A DNA stretch of 64,000 nucleotides, taken from NCBI RefSeq assembly GCF_910592395.1, contig NC_088308.1, forward strand, positions 12,107,001-12,171,000. Reading direction: 5' to 3'. The stretch is from Lineus longissimus. Taxonomy: Eukaryota > Nemertea > Pilidiophora > Heteronemertea > Lineidae. This document shows, piece after piece, positions 57,334-64,000 of the stretch. Under the pieces are notes generated by a model, which saw only the letters and a program-made list of their open reading frames with translations, ran no database searches and was not told the origin of the DNA. Both the position numbers and the translations under genes were made by a program. Position 1 is the stretch's first letter. Each line of letters starts with the position of its first letter.

Positions 57334-60300
57334 TTATATCGGATAAGTGGAAATTGGATTTAGACACTGCTTGCTATTGCTATTGAAGTTGCACGAACAA
57401 AACCTGCTGCAGGCTGTCCCTTCCCCGACGCAGGGACACCTGTCTGTGGAACACCTTTCGCACTTGCATACCACAGTGTGATGATAAGGAATGGGGTTCA
57501 AGCCTAATTCTGCCACTAGTGAGTCGTTTCTATGAATAAATCTGTAATGAGTTGGGTCCAAGTAGTCGCTATAAGAGACATCCAAGACAGACATCATTCG
57601 GTAAGCAGCATACAACGCCCGTCTGATGTGGAAGGATACGGCATGGCTCGTAGGCGGTAGAGAGGATCTTCGGTTAACTTTGCTCTGAAAGTACTGACGT
57701 ATCCTTAGATCGTCCATTGTTTTGAATTTGAAACCGTTTTTTATCACTTGAACTAAGTATTCTTCACAGTGTGCCATCTGAGTCTTGGATAGACTAGGCT
57801 CCCTTCCGAAGCCTCTGAGATATACTGCTGCATCGGTTTTCAGCGCCATGTACTTTGTGCCCAACTTACTGGTGTAATCACACCCGGTAAGAGTATGGAT
57901 GGCAGGGAGGACCAGACACAATTCTTCACCAACGCAAGCAGCTAGTGTGTGAATAGGGATGTATCGCGTAGAATCACCGACGCCAGCTTTCTGCCAGAGT
58001 TCTTTGAGACCATTTTCGCTAAACTGTTTCCAGTAGTACAGCAGTAGGACGAACACGTCCGTGTCTGCCGATAAGACCACAACCCGCCTCGTTCCCTGTT
58101 TGACAGCATGCCACGCATGTGCTATTATCCGGTCATCTGCTTCTTCGATGGGTAGGTTATTTAGTTGTTCCAAAATGCTGATGTTACCGTTGTGTGACTG
58201 CCTGCAGGGTAAATCTTCTTCTTTTCTCAAAATGTGGCTAGCGACCACTTGCACATCTGGAAGCAATGTTTTTGCTCTGTCTAAAACACGTTCGTGTAGA
58301 AGTGCTTCAAGCTTGTCCTTGTTTGACTTTGAGGGCCAGAAGGTTTCCATTTTTACAGGCATTTTTGTTTCAGAAGCTACATCAGCAAGCTCGATTGGTG
58401 TTGCATGCTGCCGTCTCTGCCTTTCCCCATCTTTTATGGACACATCGCTGTCATTGTAGGAATCAAAGACTAAATCTAGTTGCGGTGCGTAGTAAGTTGA
58501 TGATCTGATGTACCGTATCTGCCCCTCTCAAAAATCTCCAAATGTCCTTTTTGGCTTGCCCTTCCGAACGATTCCCATCATGTCAACTATGGCTGTTGTA
58601 TGATCTCCATCGTCAAAGTTCCTATTCTCTCGATTCTCTGGCAATCGTTTTTCGAGTTCTTGCATCAGAGTGCTTTTGGCAGATTTCTTCATCATCTTGT
58701 CCTGATCAAATAGGTAGGAATCTGGTGAGACATCATATTTGAGTAGCTCTTCCATCGACACTCCCCTTGAAACCGCTACCTCTATGGAACGTTGGTAGTG
58801 AGCGTCCTTGTCTTTCCTAATATTTGCTTCATCCTGTGCTGTTGGTGCGGTTTTAAAGGTCTTTATATTTCTCCGATGAATTGTGCTGGAGAGCTTAACC
58901 GTTTTCTTTGTAAATCTCTCATCTCTAAGATTCGCGTACGCCTCAGAACCAATGTTGACAACGTTCAGAATTTCTAGGCGAACCTCATCTGTGGCGATGG
59001 CTTTTGTCATGATGTTGTGAAGCCGCCCATCAAGCCTATCTGTCGAAAATGGGTTACCTTGTTTGAGCAAGATTTGAAGGAGTGACTGCACATTTCTCTC
59101 CGAGGAGACAGTATCAGCAATGTTTAGCTCATGGTTCAGCATGTCCCCGACAAATGAGCATGTTCCAGCTAACTCTCTATGAAGATTAGAAATCGACAAC
59201 AACTCGTGGTTAATAAGCTCCCATTTGGCTACAAACGACTTTCTTTTCGTATCTCCAATGATTCCGCCAGCATCTTTCTGCGACCGGTTTATGGTTTGCT
59301 CTAGTGCCATGTCCATGCTGACGGAACGAAATTTGCCGGAAAGCCGTTTCACGACGAACCCTCCGTTACAAAATGCCCTGTAGACCTCAGGTGCCTGGTC
59401 AGGTAACTGCCTCATGTCCTCCATGTACAGCGAGCACCAACGAAGGTAATTGATAGAGTCAAAAGCAGCGAATAATGGGAGCAGAGTTTGGACTGATGCT
59501 AGATGCAGCTCCCAGTTCCCCTCTCGATCTGCTCGTATGAGATTTCGGACCCCTTCATACAACTCTCCAAACGTGTTCCAATAGCGAAATGTCTCATCTT
59601 TCTCTGAGGATTGTTCAAGGAACTGCTGATACTTTGAAAACATGCTTGAGCCACCTTTATTGCTGAAGGCCATCAGAAGTTTCTTACTTTCTTCTACCTT
59701 ATTGGTCTCTAAACAATGTTTCAAGTCCTGGAGCGTGCGCAGTGTGCCCTGGTGATTGGCGATTCCTTTCACATTCATATATTCTTTGATCTTCAGACGT
59801 GTCAAAGCTTCATTCAAGAGCTGGAAACCCTTCATGGATCGGTTATAATGCTTCCCTGACATCACCGACTCGACAACATTCACTCCGAAAACTCCGCTTT
59901 CAACAAAGATTTCCTCTGCTCCACTGTTTTTCAGATACTTGCCAATACACCCCAACGCTACCTTGGCCATGTGGAAGGTCCCTAAGCAGATAACTACATT
60001 GCCAAACTCGGTTGGTCGAAGAAGCTGAATTTCTCTTGCAATCCTATAGACTCCTTCATCACAAGCAACGGCCATCTTTGATTGTTTCAGATGTTTAAGA
60101 ATGGCTTGCATATTCTTCATTGCAGTGTATACCGTATCATGTTGGGTCACCGGGTACGGAAGGACTGGTAAAAATCCAACCTTGGTCTTTGGCGTCGAAT
60201 CATCGGACTACAGAGCATTTGTGCCTGTCCAAGATGGTGTGCACTGGTTTCCTGGGATGATATCTTTCACGTTCTGCTCCTCGTCGATGTTGATGCGGGC

Positions 60301-61891
60301 AAGGGACCAAGCAAAATCCTTATGAGCAGCGGTGGAGATCATTGGTTCATTCACGTACAAATCCGTAGCTACGCTGTAATTATCGGGAAGATTCGGTTTC
60401 TTGGCTGGCTTGTCGAAAACTTTCAGCTGCTGACACTTAAGTTCTGACTTGAATGCTCTTTCATCCTGCGCTATGCCGACCTCCGAAGGTCGCGGTTTGC
60501 TCTGCCGGACACCTTGATCTTCCTTAATAAGGACTGTCACGGTATCGTGACAACCACCTTTCCCCGAAAGAGTTGCCTCTTCATGGTCGAAGTTATCGAA
60601 TGCCGCAGTGGTAAATATCTCTGGATGAAAATTGCTGGGAAGAAGAGCATCTTCTTCATCACTGCCAGCTTGGTAGTTCGCTAAACCTGTCTGTAGGCGC
60701 ATTGCATCATCATAGCTGGAGCATAGGCCGTACCTATTAAAGGATTTCATCAGTGTTTTACTTTTGCACGTTTCATGTAATGCCTGACTGTTCATGATAT
60801 ATAAAGGTGTTCGTTTCTTACCGTTGTGTAATACGTAAAACATAATCTGGCAAAGCGACTTCATTCGGGTAACCTTGCTGTTAAACGGACACTCCTCTTC
60901 TTGGTCTGTCGTGTCCATTCTAACTCTCGCCTCGTTATCTTGGAAGTCCTTTGCATTGAAATTGAACAGTGTAGCGAAAAACGTAAGAAGAGGAGAAGGG
61001 ATTGCCTGGGAACGCCATGCATGTTCCAGGTCAGTACTATCGCAGAACCTGTCATCAAGATCAAAATCAAACTTAAGTAGCGCAGATCTAATCTCGGTTG
61101 CACACTGAACAATAGGGTCAATGCTTTGGACTTTCTCTGGAAGTTTAGGGGTGGAGAACACCTTCGCGCTAAACACTAATAGAGATTGGGTAGCTTTGCC
61201 AGACTTCGAAAACACAATGTCACTTCCAAATACATCACTTAGCTGCTTTTGAACTTGTTTATTGGTCACCTGACACATGTGATCCAGTTTCTCATTTATT
61301 CGGTCTCTTATGGTGCTTAGTTCATACCCCAATCCTTCCTCAAAACCGTCCTTAACCTCCAGCAGTATTTCATTCCACTTTTGGTCAGTGTGGTCGTTAT
61401 CTTTGTTCTCCTCTGACTTGTCGGCCAGGCGTTCATATAAACGTACGTAGTGTTTCATGCAGGATTTGTGATAGAATATGTCTGCGGCAAAAATTGCTTC
61501 CGCATCCTGCAAGTCGCATATTCGTAAATAAACGTTATCTTGCGAAAGGGCGGCACATTTCAGAAATTTTTCAGCGCAGTCCCTTTCCGAAAGTCCCTTT
61601 CCGAGTTAAACCACCGCGTTTGGAGTATCGCGCTGTGGTGTCTGATTCTGAATCATTGGACAGTGTAGATTTGGCTGGTGATTTCTTCATTGTATAGCGT
61701 TTGTAGCAGTCATTGTTCATGTGGCCTTTCGAGACAATATCATCCCTTTCAGTAGCTGTTTCACGTATCCTTTTGCATCCATTCGAAGTGCCCGATAACT
61801 TGACTGTCGAACATTTTTGGCAGAGAATGCAGCTCCTCTGGTCAAAAGGTATCGGCTCCCTTTCCGAAAAGGATAACTCAAGTGTTTTCAT
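57334..61891 (-). pseudogene. Transposase-like protein of transposon B, ~1500 codons, broken
   Basis: Read from 61891 downward: an N-terminal zinc-binding region (CILCQKC ... HMNNDCYKRY), a second His/Cys part (FYHKSCMKHYV near 61470), an AAFDNFDHEEATLSGKGGCH segment, then an RNase-H-like region: VACDEGVYRIAREI (D, about 60060), CLGTFHMAKVALG (FH, about 59975), FVESGVFGVNVVESV, and ALEQTINRSQKDAGGIIG (E, about 59300). Next comes a FEN1/XPG-like region: LPIEEADDRIIAHAW (about 58145), VLSADTDVFVLLLYYW (about 58055), LTGCDYTSKLG (about 57880). It ends with a Cys-rich module CKCERCSTDRCPC...CSCN. Breaks: a frame change near 61571-61600 inside a small tandem duplication, stops at 60208-60210 and 58528-58530; coding similarity continues through each. 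Catalytic roles are inferred from motif order, not aligned. Confidence 0.87.
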
Positions 61892-62964
61892 CGTTAAAAT
61901 TTAAAGTGCCTGAAATGCAAGAATAAAGGTAGCTTTACATAATTGTATTTTCATACATAATTACATAGTACTTAGATTGAGTATTGATACTTGTAGGAAG
62001 CTGGCCTTTCATTTGCTTTTGAAAAGAGGCCCTACCGATAATATTAATTTCATCTTAAGGTAGCTTTCAGGAGTTAGAAGTGTGTTCATGCGCCTTACTA
62101 CCCCTAACCGTAGTTCCTAAAAAATTGTGGATTCCCTGTTGCTCACGTTATCTATCACTGAACGAACACCTGCACGAGTTGGGACATGCCGTGAAGACTT
62201 CCTGAAACCTCTCGCACCGTTCAATAGATTGGTGTATTTCATAAACGCATTTTCGTCATAATGGCTGCGTAGGCGTTCACTGCATTGGGAGTGCATCGGC
62301 CAGGTGATCAGCTGTTTCACAGTCAAGTTTTTGGTGCATTTTCCGTGTTTTCGACAAAAATCAAAATAGTTCGAAAGTAAGCTGACTAAACTATATATTT
62401 TTTTGCATTTTTCTCGAGCCTGAGCTATTGCCTTTTATGCGAAAAACGACTATAGAACATATTCTAATAAAGTTAGTATACTTACGGCTTTTATTCCACA
62501 AAAAATTGTCCTTTTTGCATTGAAAAACGGCAAATACTGTTTTCGCGCTTCTTTTCCCTTTGAAATTTTTGATGGGTCCTCTCCTTTTTTCAAAAATCAT
62601 TGTTGGCGCCCAAAGTTACGTCACATCGTAATGACGTAACATTACGTCACATGATCTCATGTCAGATGATGCCACAGTTTCAAAAATTGCAATGGAGGAA
62701 ACATACCACTAAAATTTCTACTTTCAAAATGAAATCACATATCTGGTAAATAATTTCTTACTGAACTATTTCATATTGATGAAAAAAACAAATGACATAA
62801 AATTATAATCATAATTTAGTTTTAAAGCTCCGATGATTGTTAAACAATCTGTGACTTACATGTATGAGTTTTTACTTGGCGCTAATAATCGTATAAAGGG
62901 CTTACCCAATGATTTTAAAGTCTGTACTGAAGTATATGACGTAACTTCTCTTTCTTTTTGAGTT
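61892..62964. other. Upstream region of the transposon B gene
   Basis: About 1 kb between the gene start and the right TIR with no coding similarity. It contains the CRE-like cluster listed separately and probably the promoter. Confidence 0.45.
62616..62649 (-). promoter_or_regulatory. Cluster of CRE-like sites
   Basis: TTACGTCA (62616-62623), TGACGTAA (62632-62639) and TTACGTCA (62642-62649) within 34 bp, about 720 bp upstream of the transposon B gene. CREB/ATF-type binding is an inference from the motif. Confidence 0.4.
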
Positions 62965-63485
62965 AGCGAAAAATGCGCTTGATTGAAAGCGAGTCTGTTA
63001 CAGTACGGTTACCATGGCAACATAATTTTGCCTACATTACTTTGATAGCTCATTACCCCCTGAAGTAAAATAGGCAAAAGTATATGTCTTTTATGATAAA
63101 AACATCTATCAAAAGCCAACTATATGCCACAGAAGTGGAATTTTTTTGTGACTTTTTGGTTTGACCTTGAGCTTTCACAATGACCTTGACCTTTAACGAG
63201 ACTCTCATTAGCATATTTGAATAGAGGGAGCCCAACAACATATATATCGACGTTTTGTTTTCATATTTAGCCCCAGGCGTTCGGGAGATAGACCAAAATA
63301 AATATCTTGGGAAAGACTCCAAAAACGTCACCATGGCAACAACAGGCGCCATTTGCAAAAATGTGACCATGGCAACGAAGTTCTACCCTCGTAAAATTGA
63401 ATACCCTGATACTCTACTTTAATAATTTGAAGAATTTTTTCGGGCCTCTCTTGGTCACACAAAACCCCCCTCAGCGCCAGGACTA
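62965..63485. repeat. Right TIR of transposon B
   Basis: Reverse complement of 56005-56525 with scattered differences. Confidence 0.9.
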
Positions 63486-63488
63486 CAG
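63486..63488. repeat. Right 3-bp target duplication of transposon B
   Basis: CAG, identical to 56002-56004. Confidence 0.65.
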
Positions 63489-63689
63489 TGCTTGCACCCC
63501 CATCTCCACCACATTCATGACCACATCTTGCGCAGTACAAATTATTCCTGCCAAAATGGAGAAATTTGTTGCCCAGCAGCCTGATTTGTCTAAGCACCGA
63601 TAGTGGCGCTTCTCGGTTCCGAAGTTGCATTATGATAATGAGCCAAACCAAATGTCGGACAATTAGCAGTTCTCGATAAATATAGCTGA

Positions 63690-63940
63690 TCTCGATGGCC
63701 TAGTGGTTAGGCATCTGCCTCGTGAACAAAAGGTCGAAGGTTCGAGGCCCATTGGTAACCTCCTTCCAATGCCGGTTGGTTAGCTGCCAGCTAGTTAAAT
63801 ATAAGGGTACAAACTGCCTTCTCGCCAGGCGCCTGGCATTAGAGATCTAGGAGTTTGGAAGTAAAGAGTGTCTCATAAGCCAAAGCTGGCTGGCCCATTC
63901 ATTAGGGATGACACTATAATAAACAAACTTTACTTTACTT
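63690..63940 (+). mobile_element. tRNA-derived SINE
   Basis: The head resembles a tRNA: box A-like TGGCCTAGTGGTTAGGC (about 63695-63711) and box B GGTTCGAGGCC (63739-63749), 28 bases apart as in a tRNA gene. An unrelated body of about 170 bp follows and the element ends in a short TTTACTTTACTT tail. The tRNA fold is not completed at the 3' side of the head, so this is a SINE rather than a tRNA gene. Confidence 0.7.
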
Positions 63941-64000
63941 AGGCGAGACTTTTTTTATTAGTTGGTGCTCGGATTTTTGGAGGAATATATTTTTGAGGAG
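63941..64000. other. Window end, nothing recognised
   Basis: Short T-rich sequence only. Confidence 0.3.

Larger units (their letters stand above)
56005..63485 (-). mobile_element. DNA transposon B: long-TIR, DDE plus XPG-like protein (Academ-like)
   Basis: A 7.5-kb element with ~521-bp inverted repeats (56005-56525 and 62965-63485). Ends begin TAGTCCAGACGCTGAGGG and, in reverse complement, TAGTCCTGGCGCTGAGGG; transposon A ends are TAGTCC/TAGTGC followed by (A/T)GGAGCCAAGGGG. A perfect CAG duplication flanks it. It carries one large gene on the minus strand (57334-61891), the nearly full-length version of the gene in transposon A. The gene has two nonsense codons and one frame change, so it is not functional as sequenced. 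Confidence 0.9.

Noticed and set aside
63690-63762. Functional tRNA gene
   Set aside because: A and B boxes are present but the acceptor stem does not close, and a SINE body and tail follow.
1-64000. CRISPR arrays, operons or rRNA genes
   Set aside because: No such structures seen; introns, LTR elements and SINE-type sequences show a eukaryotic genome.

Overview
The window is eukaryotic nuclear DNA, AT-rich and dominated by transposable elements. Only fragments of two host genes were recognised, both intron-split: one internal exon of a UBE2S-type ubiquitin-conjugating enzyme (minus strand, about 7.1-7.25 kb) and two exons, plus a candidate first exon, of an ARL6IP1-type ER-membrane protein (plus strand, about 34.8-47.7 kb). 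The repeat content (Ty3/gypsy with long LTRs, foldback elements, piggyBac, a tRNA-headed SINE, dispersed AGGTCA-containing repeats, large DNA transposons with roughly 500-bp inverted repeats) suggests a marine invertebrate animal. The species or phylum cannot be fixed from sequence alone.

Layout. 0-17.9 kb: mostly non-coding, with a MITE, minisatellites, an 880-bp foldback element (5739-6618), the UBE2S exon, a 105-bp tandem duplication and a 740-bp tandem duplication at 12.2-13.65 kb. 17.9-27.8 kb: a nearly full-length Ty3/gypsy retrotransposon with 588-bp LTRs that differ at only two positions by eye, a 4-bp target duplication, and broken gag, pol and integrase frames. 29.0-33.3 kb: DNA transposon A. 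34.8-47.7 kb: the ARL6IP1-like gene, whose first intron holds a 5'-truncated second gypsy element, a tandem array of about 300-bp AGGTCA repeats, a 560-bp piggyBac derivative and an inverted pair of 290-bp repeats. 49.0-55.4 kb: a 6.4-kb element with TTA target duplication and GGGGCC termini (Harbinger-like) that carries SGNH-hydrolase gene pieces and a second foldback element. 56.0-63.5 kb: DNA transposon B. 63.7-63.9 kb: a tRNA-derived SINE.

The main discovery is transposons A (28998-33315) and B (56005-63485). Each has roughly 520-540-bp terminal inverted repeats, shared outer termini beginning TAGTCC or TAGTGC, and a perfect 3-bp target duplication (AAC and CAG). Each encodes a degenerate copy of the same very large protein: an N-terminal Cys/His region, an RNase-H-like region with a D, FH, E arrangement, a FEN1/XPG-like nuclease region (EEAD, DTD, GCD motifs) and a terminal Cys-rich module. 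Two diverged families with the same ends and the same protein make a strong case that this protein is the transposase. From memory, the closest described superfamily is Academ, in the lineage carrying an XPG nuclease.

All mobile-element genes seen here are broken by stops, frameshifts or deletions, so none of the copies looks autonomous as sequenced. Some breaks lie in homopolymer runs and may be sequencing errors.
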